Below, one piece after another: positions 34,097-41,668 of a stretch of 45,970 nt of DNA. The stretch is from Aeromicrobium piscarium. GTDB taxonomy: Bacteria; Actinomycetota; Actinomycetes; Propionibacteriales; Nocardioidaceae. Below the pieces are notes generated by a model that worked only from the letters and a program-made list of their open reading frames with translations, was not told where the DNA came from and searched no databases. Position 1 is the stretch's first letter; each line of letters begins with the position of its first letter. The stretch lies in NCBI RefSeq assembly GCF_007421815.1, contig NZ_VLNT01000020.1:1-45970 (forward strand), given 5' to 3'. Made by a program: the position numbers and the translations under genes.

Positions 34097-34929
34097 CCGG
34101 CCCCCAGCCCACCGATGTCGCCGTGCGTACCTGGGCCCCCTCGGGTTCCTCTTCTCCCCGGACGACCCCGATCCTCCTCCTGCACGGCATCGGCGGCCGC
34201 GCCGACGCGTTCTCGGCGATGGGCGAGCTGCTCGCCGAGGCGGGCTGGAACACCGTCGCCTGGGATGCTCCCGGCTACGGCGCATCCCCCGACCCCGGTG
34301 CCGACATGCCCGGGGACGATGCTCCGGGCACCTATGTCGACGCCGTTCTCCGGCTCCTGGACGAGATGGGTGCGGCCGAGGCTCACCTCGTCGGCGTCTC
34401 CTGGGGTGGGGTGATCGCGACCCACGTCGCGGCGCGCGCCTCCGAGCGGGTCGCCTCCCTCACCCTCATTGACAGCACCCGGGGCTCCGGGACCACCGAG
34501 GAGAAGGCCGCCGGGATGCGAGCGCGGGTCGACGAGCTGATCGAGCTCGGCGGACCCGACTTCGCGGCGCGCCGCGCCCCCCGGCTGCTCGCCGACGGCG
34601 CCGACCCGGCGATCGCGGCCGAGGTCACCGACCACATGGGAAGCGTCCGCGTGCCCGGCTACCGTGGCGCCGCCGAGATGATGGCCCAGAGCGACACCGG
34701 TCCGCTGCTGCCGACGCTCCGCGTACCCACGCTCGTGGTGGTCGGCGACGAGGACCGCGTCACCGGTGTCGACGAGTCCCGGCTGCTCGCCCGCGAGATC
34801 CAGGGAGCCCGGTACGCCGAGATCGCCGGCGCCGGCCATGCCGCCTCCCAGGAAAGGCCCGCCGAGGTCACCGCCGAGCTGCTGGCCTTCCTGTCCGACC
34901 TTCCCGTCGCCGAGGGGATGAGCCGATGA
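34093..34929 (+). CDS. Alpha/beta-fold hydrolase
   Basis: A 278-residue alpha/beta hydrolase. The oxyanion strand LLLHGIGG, nucleophile elbow LVGVSWGGVIA (Ser), the acid in VVGDEDRVTG and the His in IAGAGHAASQERP form a complete catalytic triad. In ring-cleavage pathways such enzymes hydrolyse C-C bonds of the extradiol product or amides/lactones. The GTG start overlaps the aspartate dehydrogenase stop (GTGA), and its own stop overlaps the next start by four bases. Confidence 0.9.
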   Translation: MTGPQPTDVAVRTWAPSGSSSPRTTPILLLHGIGGRADAFSAMGELLAEAGWNTVAWDAPGYGASPDPGADMPGDDAPGTYVDAVLRLLDEMGAAEAHLVGVSWGGVIATHVAARASERVASLTLIDSTRGSGTTEEKAAGMRARVDELIELGGPDFAARRAPRLLADGADPAIAAEVTDHMGSVRVPGYRGAAEMMAQSDTGPLLPTLRVPTLVVVGDEDRVTGVDESRLLAREIQGARYAEIAGAGHAASQERPAEVTAELLAFLSDLPVAEGMSR

Positions 34930-35669
34930 GCGAGACTCCGCTGTACGTGGTCACCGGCGCCGGGCGCGGCCTCGGCCTGGCGATCGCCGAACGCCTCGGC
35001 CGCGACGGCGCCCGTATCGTGGTGGCCGAGCTGCGCAGCGAGGTCGCCGAGCAGGGGCTCGCGCATCTGGCCGGCCTCGGCATCGAGGCGCACCGGGTCG
35101 ACACCGATGTCGCCGATGCGGACTCGGTCTCCGCACTGGGCGAGGCCGTCCGCGCCCTCGGCGGCGCGCACGGCCTGGTCAACAACGCCGCGCTCGCCGA
35201 TGGCGTCGGCGGCCTGCCCTTCCACCAGATCCCCGAGGACGCCTTCAGTCGCGTTCTCGACGTGAACGTCCGCGGCACCTGGCTGGTGTCTCGCGCCCTC
35301 TACTCGCAGATCGCGCAGCATCGCGGAGCGATCGTCAACCTCGCCTCGGATGCCGCGCTCTACGGCTCCCCGCGCCTCGCGCACTACATCGCCTCCAAGG
35401 GAGCGATCATCTCCATGACCCGGGCGATGGCCCGCGATGCCGGGCCCGACGAGGTGCGCGTCAACGCGGTCGCCCCCGGGCTGACCCGCGTCGAGGCGAC
35501 CGAGACCGTGCCCGACGAGCGCTACGACCTGTACCGCACGGGCCGTGCGCTCGACCGCGACCAGACCCCGGAGGACATGTCCGGGGCCGTGGCCTTCCTG
35601 CTGTCCGACGATGCCCGCTACGTCACCGGCCAGACGCTCGTCGTCGACGGTGGCTTCGTCATGCACTGA
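34926..35669 (+). CDS. Short-chain dehydrogenase/reductase (SDR), classical
   Basis: A 247-residue classical SDR. The cofactor motif VTGAGRGLGLAIA, the NNAA strand HGLVNNAAL, the catalytic Ser in NLASDAALYG and the Y-x-x-x-K in HYIASKGAI are all present, with the ending YVTGQTLVVDGGF. It should be an active NAD(P)-dependent alcohol/dihydrodiol dehydrogenase. After a Rieske dioxygenation, dehydrogenation of a cis-dihydrodiol is the classic role for an SDR (inference). Confidence 0.92.
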   Translation: MSETPLYVVTGAGRGLGLAIAERLGRDGARIVVAELRSEVAEQGLAHLAGLGIEAHRVDTDVADADSVSALGEAVRALGGAHGLVNNAALADGVGGLPFHQIPEDAFSRVLDVNVRGTWLVSRALYSQIAQHRGAIVNLASDAALYGSPRLAHYIASKGAIISMTRAMARDAGPDEVRVNAVAPGLTRVEATETVPDERYDLYRTGRALDRDQTPEDMSGAVAFLLSDDARYVTGQTLVVDGGFVMH

Positions 35670-35697
35670 CCTCGATCTTCGACTGAAAGGGAATGCG

Positions 35698-36492
35698 ATG
35701 GATCTGCGACTGCGCGACCGCACCGTCCTGGTGACCGGTGCCAGCTCGGGCGTCGGGCTGGCCACCGCCCGGATGCTGCTCGCCGAGGGCGCGAATGTCG
35801 CCGCCTGCGCACGGGACGCCGAGCGCCTCGACGCGACCCTGCGCGCCGCCCAGGCCGACACCGAGGCTCCGGGCCGGATCCACGCGGTTTCCGCGGATGT
35901 CACCGATGCCGCCGCGATGGGCTCCTTCGTCGACTCCGCCGTCCAGGCCTTCGGCGGCATCGACGGTGTCGTCTGCAATGCCGGGCGCTCGCTCATGGCG
36001 ACGATCGACGAGACCACCGATGACCAGATCCGCGAGGAGTTCGAGCTGAAGCTGTTCGGCGTCCTCAACATCGTCCGGGCTGCGGCGAAGCATCTCGCGG
36101 CCTCCGAGGTCGCCTCGGTCGTGGCGGTCAACGCGATCCTCGCCCGCCAGCCCGAGGCGAAGCTGGCGATCACCTCCGCGGCGCGCGCTGGACTGCTGAA
36201 CCTCACGCAGACGCTCAGCCACTCCCTCGGCGCCGACGGCATCCGCGTCAACTCCGTGCTGCTCGGCCTCGTCGACACCGGCCAGTGGACCCGGCGGTAC
36301 GAGTCCTCCGGCAGCGACCTCGACTACGCCGAGTGGACCGGCCGGCTCGCGGCCGACCGGGGCATCGTCCTCGGCCGGCTCGGCACCGCCGAGGAGGTCG
36401 CCTTCCCGATCGTCTCGCTGCTGTCCCCCCTGTCCGGCTACACCACCGGCGCCTGTATCGACGTCGGCGGCGGCGTCGCCCGCTACGTCTGA
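35698..36492 (+). CDS. SDR-family protein with a degenerate active site
   Basis: A 264-residue protein with a normal SDR cofactor site (VTGASSGVGLATA, VVCNAGRS) and a normal C-terminal TTGACIDVGGG. The catalytic residues are missing: where Y-x-x-x-K is expected, the sequence reads AITSAARAGLL, giving Thr159 and Arg163, and the catalytic Ser strand reads VVAVNAILA. It can probably still bind NAD(P) but is unlikely to be an ordinary alcohol dehydrogenase. It may be a partner subunit of the preceding SDR or catalyse a different reaction. Confidence 0.88.
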   Translation: MDLRLRDRTVLVTGASSGVGLATARMLLAEGANVAACARDAERLDATLRAAQADTEAPGRIHAVSADVTDAAAMGSFVDSAVQAFGGIDGVVCNAGRSLMATIDETTDDQIREEFELKLFGVLNIVRAAAKHLAASEVASVVAVNAILARQPEAKLAITSAARAGLLNLTQTLSHSLGADGIRVNSVLLGLVDTGQWTRRYESSGSDLDYAEWTGRLAADRGIVLGRLGTAEEVAFPIVSLLSPLSGYTTGACIDVGGGVARYV

Positions 36493-36507
36493 CCCCCAGG
36501 AGAACCC

Positions 36508-38196
36508 ATGTCCGATCCTCAGCAGCCCACCGGCGGCGACATCCTCGTCGACGTCATGCGCCGGCATGGTGTCGAGGTCGCCTTCGGCGTCGTCAGCATC
36601 CACAATCTCCCGCTGGTCGAGGCCGTCGATCGCGAGCTGCGCTTCGTGCCGGTCCGGCACGAGGCCGCCGCGGTCAACGCGGCCGACGGGTACGCCCGGG
36701 CGACCGGCCGCTTCGGCGTGGCGATCACCAGCACCGGCACCGGCGCCGGCAACGCCGCCGGCTCGATGCTCGAGGCACTCTCCGCCGGCAGCCGCGTCCT
36801 GCACATCACCGGTCAGATCGACAGCGAGCATCTCGGCTCCGGCCGCGGGGTGATCCACGAGGTGCCCCGTCAGCTGCAGATGCTGGAGTCGATCTCGCGC
36901 TTCGCCCGCACGGTCGAGCACGTCGACGACGCCGAGCGGGTGCTCGAGGACGCCATCGCGGATCTACAGACCCTGCCCCATGCGCCGGCGAGCATCGAGT
37001 GGCCGATCGACCTGCAGTATCTCGGGGAGCCCGAGCGCCAGGTCGCGGCCTCACCCGTCATCGGCGAGCCGCGCAGCCCCGAGGACGACGAGATCGAGGC
37101 CGCGGCAGCCCTGCTGCGCTCCGCCCGACGCCCGCTGCTGTGGGCCGGAGGCGGCGCACGCACGATCGGTGCTCCGCTGCGCGAGCTCATCGAGCGGGTC
37201 GGGGCGGGCCTGCTCACCAGCAACGCGGGACGCGGCAGCGTTCCGGAGGACCACTCCCTCGTGCTCGGCAACTTTGCCTCGAACCCGGGCCTCGACGAGC
37301 TCATCGGCGATGCCGACCTGCTACTGAGCATCGGCACGCACTTCCGGTCCAATGAGACGCGCTCCTATCACCTGCCGCTCCCTCAGACCCAGATCGCGAT
37401 CGATGTCGACGCGGCGGCCATCGGCCGGGTGTACCCCGCCGAGGTCGGCCTCGTCGGGGACGCGGCTGAGATCGTCCCCCGGCTACTCGCGGCGCTCGGC
37501 GACGATGCCGGGGCCGAGGCGGGGTGGACCGATCGCGTCACCGCCACGCGCGAGAAGGTCCGCACGGTGATGACCGAGAACATCGGCGCCTATGGCGACA
37601 TCTGCGCCGCGATCGACGAGGTCCTCCCGACCGGATCCATCATCGCCCGCGATGTGACCATCCCGTCCAGCTCCTGGGGCAACCGGCTGCTGCCGATCGT
37701 CGACCCGCGGTCGAACATCTTCCCGCTCGGCGGGGGCATCGGCCAAGGGCTGGCGATGGGCATCGGGGCGGCGGTCGGCCGACCGGACGTGCCGACCCTG
37801 ATCATGGCCGGCGACGGCGGTCTCGTCGTCCACCTCGGCGAGATGGCGACGCTCGCCGGCGAGGCGCCCTGGTGCGTGCTCGTCATCTTCAACGACGGCG
37901 GCTACGGGGTGCTGCGCAATCTGCAGGAGGCGCACTCCGGCGAACGCCACGGTGTCGACCTCTTCACCCCCGACTTCGGCGACCTCGCCTCCGCCCTCGC
38001 GCTGCCCTACGCGCTGGCCCGCGACGCGGACGAGTTCCGCAGCGCGCTCCACAAGGCCGTCGACCTGCGCGCCCCGATGGTGATCGAGGTCGACGTGACC
38101 GCGCTGTCGCCGACGCCGGCCCCCTTCGTACCGCCGGTGCACGTCCCCGAGCGCCCCACCGCAGAGCCCCGCAGCAAGGAGGAAGACCGTGACTGA
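36508..38196 (+). CDS. Thiamine-diphosphate-dependent enzyme (2-oxo acid decarboxylase / acetolactate synthase-like)
   Basis: A 562-residue ThDP enzyme with the three-domain pyruvate-oxidase/ALS architecture. Glu52 in FVPVRHEAAAVNAADGYAR activates the cofactor. The C-terminal ThDP/Mg motif runs from AGDGGLVVHLGEMATL (about 434-449) to IFNDGGYGVL. The central domain has GGGARTIGAPLRELIERVG. Benzoylformate-type decarboxylases and carboligases share this layout, and the sequence does not separate them. It likely acts on a 2-oxo acid formed after ring opening. It overlaps the next gene by eight bases. Confidence 0.9.
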   Translation: MSDPQQPTGGDILVDVMRRHGVEVAFGVVSIHNLPLVEAVDRELRFVPVRHEAAAVNAADGYARATGRFGVAITSTGTGAGNAAGSMLEALSAGSRVLHITGQIDSEHLGSGRGVIHEVPRQLQMLESISRFARTVEHVDDAERVLEDAIADLQTLPHAPASIEWPIDLQYLGEPERQVAASPVIGEPRSPEDDEIEAAAALLRSARRPLLWAGGGARTIGAPLRELIERVGAGLLTSNAGRGSVPEDHSLVLGNFASNPGLDELIGDADLLLSIGTHFRSNETRSYHLPLPQTQIAIDVDAAAIGRVYPAEVGLVGDAAEIVPRLLAALGDDAGAEAGWTDRVTATREKVRTVMTENIGAYGDICAAIDEVLPTGSIIARDVTIPSSSWGNRLLPIVDPRSNIFPLGGGIGQGLAMGIGAAVGRPDVPTLIMAGDGGLVVHLGEMATLAGEAPWCVLVIFNDGGYGVLRNLQEAHSGERHGVDLFTPDFGDLASALALPYALARDADEFRSALHKAVDLRAPMVIEVDVTALSPTPAPFVPPVHVPERPTAEPRSKEEDRD

Positions 38197-38785
38197 GACC
38201 CCCGTCAGCCCCCACGGCGTCGGCGCGATCGATTCGCCCGAGGCCGCCGTGCTGACCCTGCACAGCCACGAGAGCTGGTCCCGGCCGAGCCTGGAGGAGC
38301 ACACGCACCTCACGGTGAGCTTTGAGGCCGGCCAGGACCTCGACCAGCGCACGTCCGCGGCCGCATCGACGGTCGAGGAGTTCGGCTCCCCCGTGCACGT
38401 CGTGGCCAGCGGCCCCGACGGGGCCGTGGCCGTACGGCTCGCGGTCACCCGTCCCGATCTCGTCAAGTCACTCGTGCTCGCCGACTGCAGCCCGGCGAAC
38501 GACCTCGGCGATGTCACCGACGATCTGCCGTCCGTGACCGTGCCTGCCCTCGTGGTCGCCGCCTGCCCGGACGGCACCAGCGGACTCGAGGAGTCCCAGA
38601 CCCTCGCCGGACAGATCCCCAATGGCGTCTTCGTCGTCATCGACCACGTCGAACTACCCGCACACGACTCGCGGCCGGCGTCGTTCAGCGCGTGGTCGAA
38701 CTCGTTCATCTCCATCGTCGAGGGCCTGCGATCGCTGGACAGCGACGCGGTCACTGTCTCTTCGGCTCCCGCTACCCCCGCTTGA
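38189..38785 (+). CDS. Alpha/beta-hydrolase-like protein lacking the nucleophile
   Basis: A 198-residue shortened alpha/beta-hydrolase-like protein. The segment PVHVVASGPDGAVAVRLAVTRPDLVKSLVLAD aligns with a normal nucleophile elbow, but where G-x-S-x-G is expected it reads A-S-G-P-D, placing Gly75 at the Ser position. The HG oxyanion strand reads TLHSHE, and the lid is missing. It is probably non-catalytic, possibly a binding or scaffolding partner. The GTG start has AAGGAGG upstream, so it is expressed. Confidence 0.75.
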   Translation: MTETPVSPHGVGAIDSPEAAVLTLHSHESWSRPSLEEHTHLTVSFEAGQDLDQRTSAAASTVEEFGSPVHVVASGPDGAVAVRLAVTRPDLVKSLVLADCSPANDLGDVTDDLPSVTVPALVVAACPDGTSGLEESQTLAGQIPNGVFVVIDHVELPAHDSRPASFSAWSNSFISIVEGLRSLDSDAVTVSSAPATPA

Positions 38786-38802
38786 TCACCACCGGAGGAA
38801 TC

Positions 38803-39024
38803 ATGGAAACACCGCTGTACCTCGAACCGATGCAGACCCGGGACGAGCCGCCGACGCCCTATGAGACGAAGCTCGCCGGACTCATCCACGCGATCTTCGC
38901 CGAAGGCCACGAGACGCTTCCGGCGCTCGTCGAGGCCCTCAACGAACGTGGTTCCACCGCGCCGGACGGCAGCGCGTGGACCGAAGAGACCTTCCGTGCC
39001 GAGATGCGACGACTGGGAGAATGA
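38803..39024 (+). CDS. Small recombinase-like helix-turn-helix protein
   Basis: A 73-residue protein beginning METPLYLEPMQTRDEPPTPYE. The remainder, KLAGLIHAIFAEGHETLPALVEALNERGSTAPDGSAWTEETFRAEMRRLG, resembles the short HTH domain found in serine recombinases (L..L...G..AP.G..WT...F..E..RLG). It has no recombinase catalytic part. It lies one base before the Rieske gene with a GGAGGA site for itself. I infer a link to the oxygenase (assembly or regulation) from position only. Confidence 0.8.
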   Translation: METPLYLEPMQTRDEPPTPYETKLAGLIHAIFAEGHETLPALVEALNERGSTAPDGSAWTEETFRAEMRRLGE

Positions 39025-39025
39025 C

Positions 39026-40093
39026 ATGAGCACCCTGACCACCGCGCCGCGCGTCAACTCCGCGGGCAAGAACTCCGGACCCCTCACCGTCGAGGAACTG
39101 CAGGCGACCGGCCTCCGCGACCACTGGTACCCGGTGCTGCCGTCGCGGCTCGTGAAGCCCGGCGAGATGCAGAAGGTGACCCGGCTGGGCAAGGACTGGC
39201 TCGTGTTCCGCGATGCCGGGGGACGCGTCTCGGTGCTCGCCGATCGCTGCCCGCACCGCAACGCCCCGCTGTCCATCGGGCAGCACCTGGGCGACCGGGT
39301 GCGCTGCCAGTACCACGGGGTCGAGGTCGATCCGACCGGCACCGTCGTCAAGGTGCCCGGCATGCCGGGGTGCGCGTTGGAGGGCAAGCAGGCCACGCTG
39401 AGCCTCGAGGTCGCTGAGGGCGCCGGCGCGATCTTCGCCTGGTTCCCGGCGACTCCGGACAGCAAGGCGCCCGAGCTGAAGCTGCCCGACCGCCTCGCCT
39501 CCGACGAGCACACGCACTTCCTCAACTATGTCGAGTGGAAGGCCCCCTGGCGCTACTACCTCGACAATGTGCTCGACCCGATGCACGGGGCGTTCCTGCA
39601 CGCGGACTCGCACTCGATGTACCGCGGCGACACGACCGCCCGGTTCCGCATCCGCGAGACCGATCGCGGGTTCTTCTTCGAGAAGACCGACCAACGCGGC
39701 CAGAACTTCGACTGGGTCGAGTACGTCGAGCAGAACGGCCTCTCCTATGTCGACCTGGAGATCCCGTACGGCCCGGACGCCGGCCCCGGCGGGCCCTTCG
39801 GCATCGTCGGCATCCCCACGCCGATCACCGAGAACGTCACGGCGGTGTTCCACTGGCGCACACGGGAGGTGACCGGTTGGGAGGCCGAGGTGTGGCGCTT
39901 CCTGTACAAGACCACGCTCGAGGAGAAGCACTGGGAGGTCCTGGAGCAGGACCGGATGATGCTGGAGAACTTCGCCGTCGACGCCGATCAGGGCGAGCAC
40001 CTCTACCAGCACGATCTCGGAGTCGCGCGGATCCGGCGCATGTTCCAGGCCGCTGCCCGTGAGCAGGCGAAGCGCATCGCCGGCGAGGCATGA
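39026..40093 (+). CDS. Rieske-type aromatic ring-hydroxylating oxygenase, alpha subunit
   Basis: A 355-residue oxygenase of the phthalate/vanillate demethylase-like class. The Rieske cluster ligands are Cys75 and His77 (DRCPHRNAP) with Cys94 and His97 (VRCQYHGVE). The mononuclear iron site is NVLDPMHGAFLH, with bridging Asp184 and His187/His192. There is no beta subunit gene, consistent with a homo-oligomeric class IA enzyme using the FMN/ferredoxin reductase at 31306. It could dihydroxylate, monohydroxylate or dealkylate; the sequence does not decide. Confidence 0.95.
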   Translation: MSTLTTAPRVNSAGKNSGPLTVEELQATGLRDHWYPVLPSRLVKPGEMQKVTRLGKDWLVFRDAGGRVSVLADRCPHRNAPLSIGQHLGDRVRCQYHGVEVDPTGTVVKVPGMPGCALEGKQATLSLEVAEGAGAIFAWFPATPDSKAPELKLPDRLASDEHTHFLNYVEWKAPWRYYLDNVLDPMHGAFLHADSHSMYRGDTTARFRIRETDRGFFFEKTDQRGQNFDWVEYVEQNGLSYVDLEIPYGPDAGPGGPFGIVGIPTPITENVTAVFHWRTREVTGWEAEVWRFLYKTTLEEKHWEVLEQDRMMLENFAVDADQGEHLYQHDLGVARIRRMFQAAAREQAKRIAGEA

Positions 40094-40458
40094 GCGAGCG
40101 CGGCGATCTGGAGGGGAATGACGACGGTGAGCTGATGCTCACCGTCGTCCTCCGGCACGACCAGTCCCGTCACCTCGAGGAGTTCCAGCGCCAGTTGGAC
40201 GAACGCGAGTGGTGGACCGGTTTCCCGCCCGAGGGTGTCGAGATCGTCTCGTGGGTGGTCGCGGTCGGTCTCGGCCAGATCGTGACGCTGCGGCTGCCCT
40301 CGGGCCGGCTCAATGCCGTCAATGTGGAGCTCGAGCGGCGCGCGTGGGGCACCTTCTCGACCGAGGTCTACGCGACCTACGACTTCGTGCCGGTGCGCGA
40401 GCGGCTCACGCGCGAGTCCATCGCGCGCCGGGCGACAGACGGGCGGGAGCGAGCATGA
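40090..40458 (+). CDS. Uncharacterised 122-residue protein coupled to the Rieske gene
   Basis: I do not recognise this family. The core LMLTVVLRHDQSRHLEEFQRQL, then EGVEIVSWVVAVGLGQIVTLRLP and FSTEVYATYDFVPVRERL, suggests a beta-alpha-beta-beta order like the dimeric alpha/beta-barrel (ferredoxin-like) proteins (inference). It has no signal peptide or Cys. The start overlaps the Rieske stop (ATGA) and its stop overlaps the Rid start, so it is co-translated with both. It may be a small lyase/isomerase-like enzyme or an accessory protein. Confidence 0.8.
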   Translation: MSERGDLEGNDDGELMLTVVLRHDQSRHLEEFQRQLDEREWWTGFPPEGVEIVSWVVAVGLGQIVTLRLPSGRLNAVNVELERRAWGTFSTEVYATYDFVPVRERLTRESIARRATDGRERA

Positions 40459-40856
40459 CGGCGATCAACTCACCCGAGGTGGCCGAGCCGCCCCGGCCTG
40501 ACATGTTCAGCAATGCCCGGCTGGTCGGCGGCCAGCTGTTCCTCTCCGGACTGCATGCCGGTGACGGCTCGGGTGGGGTGCTCGGCGACGGTTCCACCTA
40601 TGACCAGGCCCGACAGACCTTCATCAAGATCCGGCATCTGGTGGAGGCGGCCGGCGGGGTCATGGACGATCTTGTGACCCTGCGGATCTATCTGACCGAT
40701 ATCGGCGAGAAGGCCGAGGTCGGCAGAGCACGTGCGGAGTTCTTCTCCGGTGACTTCCCGTGTTCGACGCTCGTCGAGGTCAGCGCGCTCGTCGACCCGG
40801 TTCTCACCGTGGAGATCGAGGCTCAGGGCGTGCTCGGCAGCGCCGCGCGCCGCTGA
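40455..40856 (+). CDS. RidA-family (YjgF/YER057c) imine/enamine deaminase, non-canonical
   Basis: A 133-residue Rid-fold protein, last gene of the operon. NARLVGGQLFLSGLHAGD, AGGVMDDLVTLRIYLTDI and VEIEAQGV match the family. The canonical substrate-binding Arg (Arg105 in E. coli RidA, within PARS) is replaced: the motif here is FPCSTLVEVSAL; the Glu of VEIEA is kept. Such variants are outside the archetypal RidA group; some Rid members in aromatic pathways act as 2-aminomuconate deaminases. Removing ammonia from a ring-opened amino acid is a plausible role. Confidence 0.88.
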   Translation: MTAINSPEVAEPPRPDMFSNARLVGGQLFLSGLHAGDGSGGVLGDGSTYDQARQTFIKIRHLVEAAGGVMDDLVTLRIYLTDIGEKAEVGRARAEFFSGDFPCSTLVEVSALVDPVLTVEIEAQGVLGSAARR

Positions 40857-40860
40857 CCGG

Positions 40861-40907
40861 CAGAGGCGATGCCCCGGCCCGGAGGGAGGGTCGGGGCATC
40901 GCCTCTG
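40861..40907 (+). terminator. Terminator of the 13-gene catabolic operon
   Basis: CAGAGGCGATGCCCCG (40861-40876) and CGGGGCATCGCCTCTG (40892-40907) form a perfect 16-base stem with a 15-base loop, five bases after the Rid stop codon. It is the strongest hairpin in this part of the window and marks the operon end. Confidence 0.85.
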
Positions 40908-40966
40908 TCCGCATCGGAGCCCGATGCGCCATGATGGAGTGTCAGCCGATCGAAGGAGCCGAGTTC

Positions 40967-41524
40967 ATGTCGACACCGCCGCCGACCGACCCCGGACGGG
41001 GTTTCCGCATCACCGGGATCGTCTTGACGATCGTGGGCGCGTTGACGGCGGTGGTGTGCGTCGGCGGGGGCATCGCCCTGGGCGTGATCGGGATCGGCGG
41101 CAGTGTCTCCAAGGTCGGCGACGGCGAAGTGATCTCCGGGGCCGGCCAGATCACGCTGGAGGCCGACGAGGACCTGCAGCTGTACCGCCGCCAGGGCGAC
41201 GCCACTCCCTCGTGCACCATGCAGACTCCCGACGGCGAGCCGCCGGCACGCGGCACCAGCCAGTCCAGCAGCGTCACCGTGCACGGTGACACCTGGCGGA
41301 GCTTCGACTCCTTCCGCACGACGACGGCGGGCGACTACCGCCTGAGCTGCACGGGCGGCGACGTGCTGGTGGCACCGCCGCTGTCGATCGGTGGGATCTT
41401 CGCGGGTGTCGGGGGCATCCTGCTCGCCGTGTTCGGCGGCCTCGGCGGGGTGGCCCTCCTCGTCGTCGGCATCATCCTGTGGATCATCGGCCGGTCGCGG
41501 CGGCGCCAGGCCGGACTCGCCTGA
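40967..41524 (+). CDS. Small two-helix membrane protein
   Basis: A 185-residue protein starting at an ATG with GAAGGAG upstream. A first transmembrane helix (about 13-42, ITGIVLTIVGALTAVVCVGGGIALGVIGIGG) is followed by an external domain of about 95 residues with two Cys (SCTMQTPDG and RLSCTGGDV) that could form a disulfide. A second long hydrophobic region (IGGIFAGVGGILLAVFGGLGGVALLVVGIILWIIG) precedes a basic tail. The type is common in actinomycetes; no function is known to me. Confidence 0.75.
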   Translation: MSTPPPTDPGRGFRITGIVLTIVGALTAVVCVGGGIALGVIGIGGSVSKVGDGEVISGAGQITLEADEDLQLYRRQGDATPSCTMQTPDGEPPARGTSQSSSVTVHGDTWRSFDSFRTTTAGDYRLSCTGGDVLVAPPLSIGGIFAGVGGILLAVFGGLGGVALLVVGIILWIIGRSRRRQAGLA

Positions 41525-41568
41525 CCCGGGCACGTTTCACCCTGCCGGGTAGGGGGTACCAGATCGCC

Positions 41569-41617
41569 GCGGCCCCGCGCCACGGTCACTCCCACCTACC
41601 AGTGTTCGCGGGGCCGC
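41569..41617 (+). terminator. Hairpin after the membrane-protein gene
   Basis: GCGGCCCCGCG (41569-41579) and CGCGGGGCCGC (41607-41617) form a perfect 11-base stem with a 27-base loop, 44 bases beyond the stop codon. Confidence 0.6.
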
Positions 41618-41636
41618 ACCGCCGTCACGCACGGCA

Positions 41637-41668
41637 GAGTGGTCCCGCCTCTCGGGACGGGACCACTC
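41637..41668. terminator. Bidirectional terminator overlapping the GNAT stop
   Basis: GAGTGGTCCCG (41637-41647) and CGGGACCACTC (41658-41668) form a perfect 11-base stem with a 10-base loop between convergent genes. The right arm includes the stop codon of the minus-strand GNAT gene. Confidence 0.7.

Noticed and set aside
34659..36278. A minus-strand open frame of 539 codons across the hydrolase and SDR genes
   Set aside because: The translation is low-complexity and Ala/Ser/Arg-rich, and the plus-strand frames carry clear catalytic motifs and operon overlaps.
39026..40093. The Rieske enzyme as a specific known phthalate, vanillate or carbazole oxygenase
   Set aside because: Only class-level motifs can be read. 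The neighbouring genes do not match any of those pathways, so a specific name would be a guess.
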